Of a DNA stretch of 64,000 bases, positions 43,805 through 53,114 are shown one piece after another. The translations under genes and the position numbers were made by a program. Position 1 is the stretch's first letter; each line of letters begins with the position of its first letter. The notes beneath the pieces were generated by a model. It saw only the letters and a list, made by a program, of their open reading frames with translations. It was not told the origin of the DNA and searched no databases. Source of the DNA: UBA6985 sp946536225 (GTDB taxonomy: Bacteria; Bacillota_I; Bacilli_A; RF39; UBA660); the NCBI GenBank assembly GCA_946536225.1, contig CAMNEE010000001.1, positions 620,001-684,000 of the forward strand, in the 5' to 3' direction.

Positions 43805-44575
43805 AAATTGTTCTGCAAAATTCTTTTGTAACTTTTCAAATACGGCATAGTTAATCATAAATAAAACTATACTAATTAAAAACATAATTCCTAAACCACC
43901 CATATTTGGTACTGAATGATTTATAAAAATTGATCTAAAAGCTTCTATAATGTATGCAACTGGGTTTAATTGTACAATCCATTGAAAAGAAGCTGGTACT
44001 CTACTTGATTCATAAGCAATTGGTGTTGCATAAAACATTAATTGTAATATTACACCAATAAAATGTTGAATATCTCTAACATATACTGTAATACTTGAAA
44101 CTAATAATGAAACAGCAATAAGGAAAAAGTACAAAACAAATAAGACTATAGGATAAAATACCCATGTCCAACTAATACCCAATCCGGTTAATAGTACAAA
44201 TGCAATAATAATAATTGTTGATATAAAAAAGTTGACACATTCTGCAGAAACAACTGAAATTGGCAATACTTCTCTAGGGAAGAATACTTTTTTTATAATT
44301 CCACCATTTTCAATTATTGTATATGCGCTTCGATTTATAGCATTGCAAAAGAAAGTCCAAGGAATTAATCCGCAACATATAAATACCGCGTAATTGTCTG
44401 TTCCTACATTTAGAATTCTACCAAAGACAAAAGCATAAACTGCAATTTGTAATAACGGATTTAAGAAACTCCACACAACGCCTAAAATAGAGTTTTTATA
44501 TTTACCTCTAACATCTTTTTTTACACTAGTTTTTAGAAGTTCTCTATATGAATATAAATTATTAAAAATTTTCAT
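43802..44575 (-). CDS. Polysaccharide ABC transporter permease (Wzm/TagG-like)
   Basis: A 257-residue ABC-2 permease with six membrane helices. Family blocks are TSVKKDVRGKYKNSILGVVWSFLNPLLQI, YAVFICCGLIPWTFF, GIIKKVFFPREVLPIS and the late LNPVAYIIEAFRSIF. It forms the channel for lipid-linked polysaccharide or teichoic acid with the ATPase encoded 11 bases upstream. RBS AGGAG before ATG 44575. Confidence 0.93.
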   Translation of the reverse strand: MKIFNNLYSYRELLKTSVKKDVRGKYKNSILGVVWSFLNPLLQIAVYAFVFGRILNVGTDNYAVFICCGLIPWTFFCNAINRSAYTIIENGGIIKKVFFPREVLPISVVSAECVNFFISTIIIIAFVLLTGLGISWTWVFYPIVLFVLYFFLIAVSLLVSSITVYVRDIQHFIGVILQLMFYATPIAYESSRVPASFQWIVQLNPVAYIIEAFRSIFINHSVPNMGGLGIMFLISIVLFMINYAVFEKLQKNFAEQF

Positions 44576-44586
44576 TACTACGTCTC

Positions 44587-45327
44587 CTATCTAGTTGCCT
44601 CTAAATAGGCATCTACTACTTCTTTGGCATTTCCGTCCATTTTTATTTTTCCATCGCATAGCCATATAGCTCTATTGCACAATTCTTTTACTTGTCCCAT
44701 ACTATGTGTAACGAAAACCATTGTTTTTCCAGAATCCCTTAATTCTTTCATTTTATTTATACATTTTTCTTGAAAATGTTGATCTCCAACTGATAAAATT
44801 TCATCAACTAATAAAATATCTGCATCAACATTTATTGCTACACTAAATGCTAAACGCATATACATTCCTGAAGAATAAGTTCTTACAGGGTTATCAATAT
44901 ACATTCCCAATTCAGAAAATTCAACAATGTCATCAATGCGAGCATCTATTTGTTTTTTTGTTAAGCCAAAAATAGAAGCATTAAAATAAATATTTTCTCT
45001 ACCGCTAAAATCTTGATGAAATCCAGCTCCAAGCTCCAATAAAGATGTTAACTTTCCATCTGTTTGAATTTTTCCTTTGTTAGGATATATAATTTTAGTC
45101 ATTAATTTTAAAAGAGTTGATTTACCAGAACCATTTGTTCCTATTAATGCAACGCACTCACCTTTTTTAATTTTAAGATCTATCCCATTAAGTACAACTC
45201 TCTTTTCTTTCCTATTTCTTTTAAATAAAGAGAGAATACTTTCCTTCAAAGTGTTTGATTTATCTAAATATACATTGAAACTTTTTTTAACATTATCGCA
45301 TATAATACTATATTCATTATTTGCCAT
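44587..45327 (-). CDS. Polysaccharide ABC transporter ATPase (Wzt/TagH-like)
   Basis: A 246-residue ABC ATPase. Walker A GTNGSGKST near residue 62, Q-loop region LELGAGFHQDFSGRENIYFNA typical of polysaccharide exporters, signature YSSGMYMRLAFSVA near 150 and Walker B ILLVDEILSVGD near 170, then the His loop VTHSM. It ends at residue 246 with no C-terminal carbohydrate-binding domain, so export is probably not gated by a modified chain terminus as in Wzt O9a. Pairs with the permease. Confidence 0.94.
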   Translation of the reverse strand: MANNEYSIICDNVKKSFNVYLDKSNTLKESILSLFKRNRKEKRVVLNGIDLKIKKGECVALIGTNGSGKSTLLKLMTKIIYPNKGKIQTDGKLTSLLELGAGFHQDFSGRENIYFNASIFGLTKKQIDARIDDIVEFSELGMYIDNPVRTYSSGMYMRLAFSVAINVDADILLVDEILSVGDQHFQEKCINKMKELRDSGKTMVFVTHSMGQVKELCNRAIWLCDGKIKMDGNAKEVVDAYLEATR

Positions 45328-45399
45328 TATAATCTTTCCCTTTCTAAAGTATTATATCATATATTACTATTAAATTAACTATAGTTTTATTTATAAAAC

Positions 45400-45426
45400 A
45401 AAAAAGATAATATAAAAATTATCTTT
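45400..45426. terminator. Bidirectional hairpin terminator
   Basis: Stem AAAAGATAAT / ATTATCTTTT with T tracts on both strands, between the broken membrane-protein gene and the ABC operon. The remaining spacer (45427-45502) shows nothing else. Confidence 0.7.
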
Positions 45427-45502
45427 TTGACAGATTAAATTTAATCATTCATACATTCACGCAATAACTTTCATATAATACTATTTACAAGAAATATGGA
45501 AG

Positions 45503-46000
45503 TTATTTTTTGATTATACTTTTTACTATATAAATTATAGCAATGTCTATTGGAACACTCATAGCAATAGGCAAAATATATCTATAAAGTATTACTGGTG
45601 CTAAAGCTAAAGTAATATATAAACCTGCTATTAATGACATTGGTACTAAGTATTCAATTCTTTTTTTACTTATAATTACTATAATAGTAATAAGAGTAAT
45701 AAAAAATAATGTTCCAGGTATAAATATCATTTTAAAAATCGGAATATCTAAATATTTATAATTAGACATAAATGAATTGTACATTTCATTTACTCTACTG
45801 ATAAAGTCAATCTTTTTTATTCTAATCCATTTAGAATTAGTATCAACATTAAACACTTTCCATTCAATGAAATGATGACTCATTCTAGAATCATAATAAT
45901 CTTTATTCAAATACCATAATCCAAGATTATTTAGGAGTGCAGCCTCCGTATAATTAACAATGTTTTTTTTGCCAATTTTTAACCATATAAAATCCTCACT
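45503..46000 (-). pseudogene. C-terminal remnant of a polytopic membrane protein
   Basis: An open frame of 165 codons bounded by an in-frame stop at 46001-46003 and with no ATG; the only early start is a TTG at 45910 without a ribosome binding site. The readable part (SEDFIWLKIGKKNIVNYTEA, then LGLWYLNKDYYDSRMSHHF) looks like the last extracellular loop of a membrane glycosyltransferase-like protein. It is followed by three membrane helices (TLFFITLITIIVIIS and onward). The N-terminal several hundred residues are missing, so this is a decayed gene inside the polysaccharide locus. Confidence 0.7.
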
Positions 46001-46058
46001 TTAAATAACAACAATATGTCGAATTATAACAATCCATATATAACAAGTCAATGCGACA

Positions 46059-47147
46059 TTATTTCTTCACAAACATTTTTTTGAAAACGATTGGTATTTT
46101 ACCTGATATACAATTGTATATAATAAATAATAACAAACATAATTCAAATATACCCACAGACCATATAAACATTTTGTACATAAATATATGAGGCGTATTT
46201 TTAAGCAAAGTAAGCCAGTCTACCGTATTCCATAAACTATATATCAAATCATTATCATGTAACAAATAAATCATTAGTGTAGAAGAACTAATGTAATTAA
46301 TAACCTTATTTTGTTTTATTTTTAGACGCCTAAATAATTCAAAAAAACAAACAGCTAAAGTTATAGGAATTATAAAATTATTAGGATAATTTTCAATAAA
46401 AACCCTGAATGGTTCAGTATAATTATAAACTTCTATCCTTGAACTATTTATATTATAATTTGATATTATAATCAAAACAAAAGTAAAAATAATACCAAAT
46501 ATAAAGAATACTGTTTTAACATTTTTAAACGGCTCATATTTTTTAATATAGCCACCTAATAAATATAAGAAAACACCAGTTAAATATATAACTAAATTTG
46601 ATGCAATATTTCTTAAAATCTCAGTTATGTATGAGAACTGAATAATTGCAAACAATATAACTAATAGTTCTATATATTTCTTTTCGTCAATTTTACCAAC
46701 AATCTTATTCAGTAATAAATATGCAGTTAAAATGATTACAAAATAATAACCAACAAACCAGGAACCATAATTAAAATAATTAATTGTTACAAAACTAATT
46801 GTTGCATTACTATATATCTTGTATATAACTATTGATAGGAATAGTAACGCAATAGTGGCATATACTCCTTGACTAAATAGCTTCTTAGCAATTTTTGTTA
46901 TATTTATAGTCTTTTTTTCTATCATGAAATATCCGGATATAAGAATGAATAATGCGTTAGCAATTTGTCCAAACGGAGATATAACTGCAAACAGCATCAA
47001 TTTCTTATAAAAATGTGGTTCAATAAAATACATTGTATCATTGGATAATTGAATACTAATACAATGACACCATATATGATAAATAATTATCATTATCATG
47101 GCTACTATACGTAATAATTCAATATTACTACTTCTCTCTTTTTTCAT
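46059..47147 (-). CDS. Acyltransferase family 3 (O-acetyltransferase-like) membrane protein
   Basis: A 362-residue integral membrane protein with about ten helices. SSNIELLRIVAMIMIIIYHIWCH carries the family's R and His of the N-terminal helix, and LFILISGYFMIEKK the second conserved block. Such proteins (OafA, WecH) acetylate surface polysaccharides. ATG at 47147 has AGGGGGAT seven bases upstream and gives the family's start; an upstream start at 47195 lacks this. Location in the glycan locus supports modification of the exported polymer. Confidence 0.88.
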   Translation of the reverse strand: MKKERSSNIELLRIVAMIMIIIYHIWCHCISIQLSNDTMYFIEPHFYKKLMLFAVISPFGQIANALFILISGYFMIEKKTINITKIAKKLFSQGVYATIALLFLSIVIYKIYSNATISFVTINYFNYGSWFVGYYFVIILTAYLLLNKIVGKIDEKKYIELLVILFAIIQFSYITEILRNIASNLVIYLTGVFLYLLGGYIKKYEPFKNVKTVFFIFGIIFTFVLIIISNYNINSSRIEVYNYTEPFRVFIENYPNNFIIPITLAVCFFELFRRLKIKQNKVINYISSSTLMIYLLHDNDLIYSLWNTVDWLTLLKNTPHIFMYKMFIWSVGIFELCLLLFIIYNCISGKIPIVFKKMFVKK

Positions 47148-47184
47148 GTTAATCCCCCTACCATTGTCAATACTAATTATAACA

Positions 47185-47210
47185 TAAAAAAGCATAATTG
47201 AATTATGCTT
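47185..47210 (-). terminator. Glycosyltransferase pair terminator
   Basis: Stem AGCATAAT / ATTATGCT, loop TGA, with a T run on the minus strand. It overlaps the stop at 47203. Confidence 0.8.
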
Positions 47211-48294
47211 TTTTATTTATGAACTCAGTTATTTTATTTTCAATATCTTTGTTATATTTTTTATAATCAAATGTTTCTTTTAATTTGAATCCATTATCAA
47301 GATAATCTTTCATCATTTCATAAACAGCTTCTTCTGTTTTATCACAGAATACTCCATATTTACCATCTAGATCTTCGTAGTCAGATACTTTAGTAGATAG
47401 TATTGGTTTACCTACCATCATTGACTCTAAGAATACAACTGGATATCCTTCATACTCTGATGATAAAAGAACTGCATCAGCTATTTTATAATATGGAAAA
47501 GGATTTTTCTTTTTACCTAACATTAAAATAGTATCTTCTAGTTTTAATTCTTTTATTTGTTTTTTATAAGATGAGTTATCTTCTCCATCACCAATAAAAA
47601 GTATTTTAAATTTATATCCCTCATCTTTTAATTTCTTTGAAGCATTTATAATTCTTGATAATCTCTTTTGACATTCATCGTGTCTACCAACATTAATAAA
47701 TAATGTTTCTTTACCTCTTTTATAATCACATGGTTCTTTTAACTTATTTAATATATCTTCTCCATTTAAGAAGTTATTACATACATATGATTTATCTTTA
47801 ATAACATCATAATGTGCACATACATCTCTTCTATTTTCTTCTGATACAAATACTATTCTTTTAAATTTAGGTGCATGAATTCCTTCAAAGAACTCTTTCA
47901 TATCAAATTCACTCTTCTTATAGGTAATATAGTAATTTAAATGAACCCAAAGAGTGGAATTAGTAGAAGCCGCAAGTGCTAGATATGCACCAGGGCGTGA
48001 GTATGTAGCATAACTACATGAGAAATCATATTTATTATGTAGTTTTCTTTTCCATTTAATTAATTTTAATCTATTATATATTTTTCTAAATAACACTATT
48101 TTTTTATCTGATATTTTATATTCTAGTACTTTAACATTAGAAGGTATTTGATCTAAAAAAATACCTTCTTTTTTTTCTAGAATTAAAGTTACATCATACT
48201 CGGAATAATCTAAATGATTAAGTAGATTACAAAGAGCAGTTTCTATTCCCCCTAGTCCTAGACTATAGGCTGTAAATAATAATTTCTTTTTCAT
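47203..48294 (-). CDS. Family 4 glycosyltransferase
   Basis: A 363-residue GT-B glycosyltransferase. LLFTAYSLGLGGIETALCNLL is the usual N-terminal acceptor-side loop, INVGRHDECQKRLSRIINA the interdomain strand, and LLSSEYEGYPVVFLESMMVGKPIL the donor-binding E-x7-E region. It probably transfers a sugar to the lipid-linked polymer intermediate. ATG at 48294 follows AGGTGA; a GTG nine bases before it is part of that site. Ten bases separate it from the upstream GT2 gene. Confidence 0.93.
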   Translation of the reverse strand: MKKKLLFTAYSLGLGGIETALCNLLNHLDYSEYDVTLILEKKEGIFLDQIPSNVKVLEYKISDKKIVLFRKIYNRLKLIKWKRKLHNKYDFSCSYATYSRPGAYLALAASTNSTLWVHLNYYITYKKSEFDMKEFFEGIHAPKFKRIVFVSEENRRDVCAHYDVIKDKSYVCNNFLNGEDILNKLKEPCDYKRGKETLFINVGRHDECQKRLSRIINASKKLKDEGYKFKILFIGDGEDNSSYKKQIKELKLEDTILMLGKKKNPFPYYKIADAVLLSSEYEGYPVVFLESMMVGKPILSTKVSDYEDLDGKYGVFCDKTEEAVYEMMKDYLDNGFKLKETFDYKKYNKDIENKITEFINKKA

Positions 48295-48303
48295 ATTATT
48301 CAC

Positions 48304-49242
48304 CTACTTATTCTTTTTACTTATGCTTATATATGTATTAGGAAAAGTTTTAAAAAAGGTTTTCTTTAACTTTCTTTTAAGTGTATCACTTAAAAGATTT
48401 TGATAAACTTTTCTTTTTTTAATCTCATTTATTAAAGAAGGTTTTAATTCACTTGGTGCATGTATTGCTTTATTAATTAAAGCATTCGCAACATAGCTTT
48501 TAAATAAATCAACATTCTTTGTATCTAATTTACCCGCTTCTTTAATAAGATAATCATAGTGATATAATGTATCATCAATTTTCTTCTTTTCTTTATCAAG
48601 TGAATTAGAAGTCATGATTGAGTTTTCTCTTATAATGTAATTATATCCTGGGTACTCAATTGATGATACATATTCTGCTTTCATTACAACAAGTGGCATA
48701 AGTCCAAAGTCCTCATGGACTTTTCCTTTAGCAAATTTAAACTTATTTTCATCCCAGAATGATCTTTTAAATGCAAATGACCAAACTGTTGCAAATAAAG
48801 ATAAATTAATTAGTTTTTCAAATGCAATTGATCCAGATATATCAGTAAACACTTGAGGAGACTCATATGTTACATCATTATTATTTATCTTTTTAGCTCC
48901 AAATCTTACTAATTCAGTTTTATCATCTATTGCATCATTCACTTTTTGTAATAAATCTTCATTGATAGTGTCATCACTATCAACGAATAGAAAAAACTTT
49001 CCAGTAGATTTTTCAATACCAAAGTTTCTAGTATCTGATATTCCACCATTTTCTTTTTTGAAGTATTTTAATCTTTTGTCCTTTTTAGCTAAGTCTTTAA
49101 TGATTTCTTCAGAGCTATCTGGAGAACCATCATTAACGACTATTACTTCAAAATTATCATATGTTTGATTTAATATACTAGTTAAGCAGTCTTTTATATA
49201 TTTTTCTACATTATAAACTGGAACTATAATACTAAATTTCAT
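48304..49242 (-). CDS. Family 2 glycosyltransferase
   Basis: A 312-residue GT-A glycosyltransferase with the full N-terminal signature FSIIVPVYNVEKYIKDCLTSIL, FEVIVVNDGSPDSSE, KENGGISDTRNFGIEKSTGK and the metal-binding FLFVDSDDTINEDLL. The C-terminal 150 residues with HEDFGLMPLVVM form the acceptor part. Probably acts in the polysaccharide pathway with the GT4 enzyme next to it. AAGGTGA before ATG 49242. Confidence 0.94.
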   Translation of the reverse strand: MKFSIIVPVYNVEKYIKDCLTSILNQTYDNFEVIVVNDGSPDSSEEIIKDLAKKDKRLKYFKKENGGISDTRNFGIEKSTGKFFLFVDSDDTINEDLLQKVNDAIDDKTELVRFGAKKINNNDVTYESPQVFTDISGSIAFEKLINLSLFATVWSFAFKRSFWDENKFKFAKGKVHEDFGLMPLVVMKAEYVSSIEYPGYNYIIRENSIMTSNSLDKEKKKIDDTLYHYDYLIKEAGKLDTKNVDLFKSYVANALINKAIHAPSELKPSLINEIKKRKVYQNLLSDTLKRKLKKTFFKTFPNTYISISKKNK

Positions 49243-49282
49243 ATTATCACCTTGTATCTATTTTATCATATATATTAATTAA

Positions 49283-49945
49283 TTATCTTGTTAAATTAGA
49301 TGGATTTTTTTTTAGTGGTTTAACACTAAATTCATCATATTGAATAACATAAGTAGGAAACTCCAAGTTCTCATTTAAAGATTTAGCTAGATTATATCTT
49401 ACATCATTATACTTAGTTTCTAAGTCTTTTTTCTCTTCACCATCTTCGTCTTGTTTCTTTAAGTCATATCTAATCCCTACTATTAATACATTATTAGGAA
49501 TTAAGTAATCTTGTGAAGGAGGACCAAAGTTAATTATTGTTCCTGGTTCACCATGATTTTCAACAATTAGTCTTTGATAAGTTGACTCAATTAGTTTTTC
49601 TATTTCTTCATTATATTCATTGTTATTATTTAAGACTTCTATTTCTTCACTACTAAGTCTTTCTACATGAACATTATTTCTTACATAAATATAAGATAAT
49701 CCCTTTTCTTCTGCTAAAGATTGATAGATATCTTTTTCTTCACTAGATACTTTATCAAAAGTATCCATTTCTTTATCATATTTATTTAAATCAACTTTTC
49801 TATTTATGTATTCAATTAAGAATGAATAATATTTAGACCACAAATCAAGAAAAAGTTTTTGATTTTGTGGATCTAAACTATTTATATCCTCTTTTTCTAT
49901 ACAAGGAAAAGTTGTATTAAAATCATCTATTGTAATTGTTTTCAT
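49283..49945 (-). CDS. Possible immunity or partner protein of the WXG effector
   Basis: A 220-residue soluble acidic protein without signal peptide or membrane helix. It has a helical acidic N-terminal half and a C-terminal half with short strands (VLIVGIRYDLKKQ, FPTYVIQYDEFSV). AAGGAGG precedes ATG 49945. It lies 13 bases after the WXG-papain gene, the position of immunity genes in type VII toxin loci. Family not recognised; the immunity role is inference from position. Confidence 0.55.
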   Translation of the reverse strand: MKTITIDDFNTTFPCIEKEDINSLDPQNQKLFLDLWSKYYSFLIEYINRKVDLNKYDKEMDTFDKVSSEEKDIYQSLAEEKGLSYIYVRNNVHVERLSSEEIEVLNNNNEYNEEIEKLIESTYQRLIVENHGEPGTIINFGPPSQDYLIPNNVLIVGIRYDLKKQDEDGEEKKDLETKYNDVRYNLAKSLNENLEFPTYVIQYDEFSVKPLKKNPSNLTR

Positions 49946-49958
49946 AAAACCTCCTTAA

Positions 49959-52400
49959 TTATTGTACAACTGCAAATGCATCAATTCTAAACCAGCCTTC
50001 CATAAGGTCTGAATATGGAATTATATATTCATTTCCCCAAGATGATACAAGATAACCATCTTTTGATGCACCTGTTATATGAAGTGCATGTCCTCCACCT
50101 TCATTCCATGTAAGAGTACTTACATCTCCATATCGATTAGGATTTGTAGAGACCATTCTGATTGGTGTTTCTTGACCTTTTTGGAAAATATCTAAGTTCA
50201 ATTGATAATTAGCTTTTGCATAGTTATTAGTTGTATTAATAACTTGTTGCATTTGATTTGCATTAAGTCTTTGTCCTGGTGGGTTATTAACGATTTCATC
50301 TACGCGGAATGAAAAATTTGGATTCTTAGATTTTATATAATTATTTAAAAGAGATGTATTCATTCCTCCAGAAGTAGATGTATATCGTTGCATATCTGAT
50401 CTCAATGTTGGTCTACCAAAGAAGTCTTTTTGGTTTGGATCTATCTTAACTGTATATGCTCCAGCTCTAGAATCCTTAAAGAATAATTCGCCACCATTTC
50501 TTGAATCATTTGCATAAGTATACATATCTAATAGCAACTCACCACTGTTTAATTTTGTTGCTCCTGTTGTTTCATCTCTAACAAACATATCAAAACCAAA
50601 TGTTTGCTTAAATGCTTCTGGTGATCTACTAAATTCACTAAAGATACCATTAGCAACTGAAGCATACGAACATGCTCCTTCATGGTCAAGACCACGCATA
50701 ATTACTGATGCTTGAGAACCTGTGTAACCTTTAGCCTTTAAACCCTCTTTTAATCTAAAGTACTCATATGTTCCAACTTTTTTAATATTAGGATCATTTA
50801 AATTAACAACACCTTGTTTAATATATTGCTCCATTTGACGTTCACTAACTTTACTACCGGACATACTATAATAATACTCGTTATAAAAGAATCCTTGATT
50901 GGCACCAAATGATCCATTTCCTGAATTCATTTTGAAAAAATCACCTGCATAATCAACAGATTCTGCAGCGTTTCTAAAAGTGGTTTTTATTGGTCGTTGA
51001 TCATTCTTATTAAATAATTTTTCAAAGAATCCTTTTGATTCTACTTCAGGTGTTGCACTTACCTTTACATCCGGTCTTAAAGATTTTCTTAAACCTCTTA
51101 GGGCATCAAATGCTTCTCCACCAGATGACATTATTCCACCTATTGCACCTTGCATTGCAATATTTCCAACTCCACCTGCTTCTTCAAAGTTTTCTAGGAA
51201 ATTCTTACCATTATAAATAGAATCTAAGCCTGGTTGAACAACACCTTCAGCTGCAGAGTCTAGAGTATCAAGACCAACTCTTGCAAGTGTATTTGCACCC
51301 TTTGATGCAAAAGAATTTAATCCAGCTATTTTACCACCAGCATAGAATTGTAATCCTTCCCACGCTCCTGTTGCTCCACCATAAGCAAGTCCACTTAAAG
51401 TAGAAGCACCATTTTGCCATGCTTCAGCACTACCTTTACCCATTCCTGCAGCAGCACCTATACCTGCCATATGAGTAGTTATTGCAGCACCAGTTTGTAC
51501 TGCTGACATACCTGCTGTAGATATTGTTGTTCCTCCACCTACAACAGCTCCACCTGCTCCAGCAGTTGCAATTGATAATGCTACTACTCCTGCTGTATAT
51601 CCTACACCTTTTGATATATTTCTTGTAATATCAAATCCGTATGCATTATTCTTTAAACCTTGTCCAACAGCTGTATTATTATAAAAACTATCAAATGTTC
51701 TTGAGGTGTAATCAGTAGCAACATGTGCTTTTGTTGCATCCCACATTTTTACAGTTGCTGATTCATATTTATTACCTGTTATTTTACATGCAATGGCATT
51801 AACTCCATCATATAAACCTGTCCCAACGGATGCAACTCCAGTTCCAAGAATTGCACCAAAGTCAAGAATTGCTTCTCCAAAACTCGCAATTCCTTCAACA
51901 AGTCCACATGTAGCTGTACCAACAGTTGCACCTGTTCTTGTAAGAACTTCTCCAACTTTTGCAGCAGTACCTACAATACTATTATATACTCTTTCTTGAT
52001 TACCTTTATATTCAGCAAAGCTTGCTCGATCAGATGCAAATGAAAAATCAGTGGTACCTCCACTAGTTTGTGGTGAATATGATGCACCAAAAAGAGATGC
52101 CGCAATAGCACTATCATATTCTTCTACATTTGATCCTGCATTATTGATTTCACCTTTAACAAGTTCAGCTATTTCTCTTAGTACTTGTGTAATAGTATCA
52201 GTGTCATATGATAATTTTTCTTTAAACATATTAGCTGATGCACCAACCCACACTGTATCTATTGTAGATAGTACATTTAAAGAGTCATTCTTAACACTTT
52301 TATTAGTTTCATTAATAAGATTAATAATACTATTTGCAAGATCTACTAAGTTATTTTGATCAAGGCCTGCAGTTGCACTTTCTATATTGAGTCTCCCCAT
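49959..52400 (-). CDS. WXG-type T7SS effector with papain-like C-terminal domain
   Basis: An 813-residue protein. Residues 1-105 are a helical hairpin of WXG100/LXG type with the turn IDTVWVGASANMF (W near 49). Residues 130-470 are a long Gly/Ala-rich hydrophobic region, as in large type VII effectors. The C-terminal 250 residues look like a papain or C39-like cysteine peptidase: Cys in HEGACSYASVANG (near 575), His in GGGHALHITGA (near 771) and Asn/Trp in SSWGNEYIIP (near 786). There is no Sec signal. It follows two DUF4176 genes, common companions of type VII toxins. No secretion ATPase (EssC) gene is in the window. Confidence 0.82.
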   Translation of the reverse strand: MGRLNIESATAGLDQNNLVDLANSIINLINETNKSVKNDSLNVLSTIDTVWVGASANMFKEKLSYDTDTITQVLREIAELVKGEINNAGSNVEEYDSAIAASLFGASYSPQTSGGTTDFSFASDRASFAEYKGNQERVYNSIVGTAAKVGEVLTRTGATVGTATCGLVEGIASFGEAILDFGAILGTGVASVGTGLYDGVNAIACKITGNKYESATVKMWDATKAHVATDYTSRTFDSFYNNTAVGQGLKNNAYGFDITRNISKGVGYTAGVVALSIATAGAGGAVVGGGTTISTAGMSAVQTGAAITTHMAGIGAAAGMGKGSAEAWQNGASTLSGLAYGGATGAWEGLQFYAGGKIAGLNSFASKGANTLARVGLDTLDSAAEGVVQPGLDSIYNGKNFLENFEEAGGVGNIAMQGAIGGIMSSGGEAFDALRGLRKSLRPDVKVSATPEVESKGFFEKLFNKNDQRPIKTTFRNAAESVDYAGDFFKMNSGNGSFGANQGFFYNEYYYSMSGSKVSERQMEQYIKQGVVNLNDPNIKKVGTYEYFRLKEGLKAKGYTGSQASVIMRGLDHEGACSYASVANGIFSEFSRSPEAFKQTFGFDMFVRDETTGATKLNSGELLLDMYTYANDSRNGGELFFKDSRAGAYTVKIDPNQKDFFGRPTLRSDMQRYTSTSGGMNTSLLNNYIKSKNPNFSFRVDEIVNNPPGQRLNANQMQQVINTTNNYAKANYQLNLDIFQKGQETPIRMVSTNPNRYGDVSTLTWNEGGGHALHITGASKDGYLVSSWGNEYIIPYSDLMEGWFRIDAFAVVQ

Positions 52401-52415
52401 ATTAACACACCCTTT

Positions 52416-52727
52416 TTAATTAACTGGTTTTATATTTGGTAGACTCTCACTAACTTTGCTCTTATCATTTTTTCTTGCTTCTACCATTTTTTTAGAAAAA
52501 TCTATATGTTCTTGGTCTTTTAAACCAACATGATATATTTCTTTTATATCACTATGATTAAATAGTAATGTTTCATTAGGACTTAATAGTCCTTCTGGAT
52601 ATAAACATCCTACATAATCAAACTCTCTTCCATCTCCTATTACAGGACAAAAACCAATTATACTTATTCTTTTTGTTCCTTCTTTTAACATTACTACAGT
52701 ACCGACAGGTAAAAATTCTTCTATCAT
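52416..52727 (-). CDS. DUF4176 protein, second copy
   Basis: A 103-residue soluble protein with FLPVGTVVMLKEGTKRISII, FDYVGCLYPEGLLSPNETLLFNHSDI and YHVGLKDQE, the DUF4176 pattern. It is about half identical to the upstream copy. Its start ATG shares one base with that copy's stop (TAATG), so they are translationally coupled. DUF4176 proteins are encoded beside LXG/WXG toxins and thought to be secretion partners or adaptors; the exact role is unknown. Confidence 0.85.
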   Translation of the reverse strand: MIEEFLPVGTVVMLKEGTKRISIIGFCPVIGDGREFDYVGCLYPEGLLSPNETLLFNHSDIKEIYHVGLKDQEHIDFSKKMVEARKNDKSKVSESLPNIKPVN

Positions 52728-53026
52728 TATTTCTCCTCACTTGGAACGCTAAGTTCACCACTTTTCACTTTTTCTAAAGTTTCATTAAGCTTATTAATAA
52801 ATGCTTTTTCTTCATCATCTACTAATCCTTTATGATATATTTTATCTATTTCTTCATGATTAAATAAAAGTGTTTTATCTGGTCCCATTAATCCTTCAGG
52901 GAAAAGTGTTCCAGAATAATCAAACATTTTTCCTTTTAATTCTGGACAAAAACCAGCAATCATTATTCTTTTAGTTGCTCCTTTTAAACTAACAACTGTA
53001 CCTATTGGTAAAAATTTATCTTCCAT
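52727..53026 (-). CDS. DUF4176 protein, first copy
   Basis: A 99-residue soluble protein with FLPIGTVVSLKGATKRIMIAGFC, FDYSGTLFPEGLMGPDKTLLFNHEEIDKIYHKGL, a typical DUF4176 member. AGAGG lies before ATG 53026. First gene of the type VII effector unit; a TATAAT on the minus strand (53053-53048) is the likely -10, shared in a divergent region with the sortase gene. Confidence 0.87.
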   Translation of the reverse strand: MEDKFLPIGTVVSLKGATKRIMIAGFCPELKGKMFDYSGTLFPEGLMGPDKTLLFNHEEIDKIYHKGLVDDEEKAFINKLNETLEKVKSGELSVPSEEK

Positions 53027-53114
53027 ACGAACCTCTATTCTTTTATAATTATATCATATATATTCTTTTCTAAAATACAAAAATAATATTATAATAGTAT
53101 TAGGAGTAAGTAAT

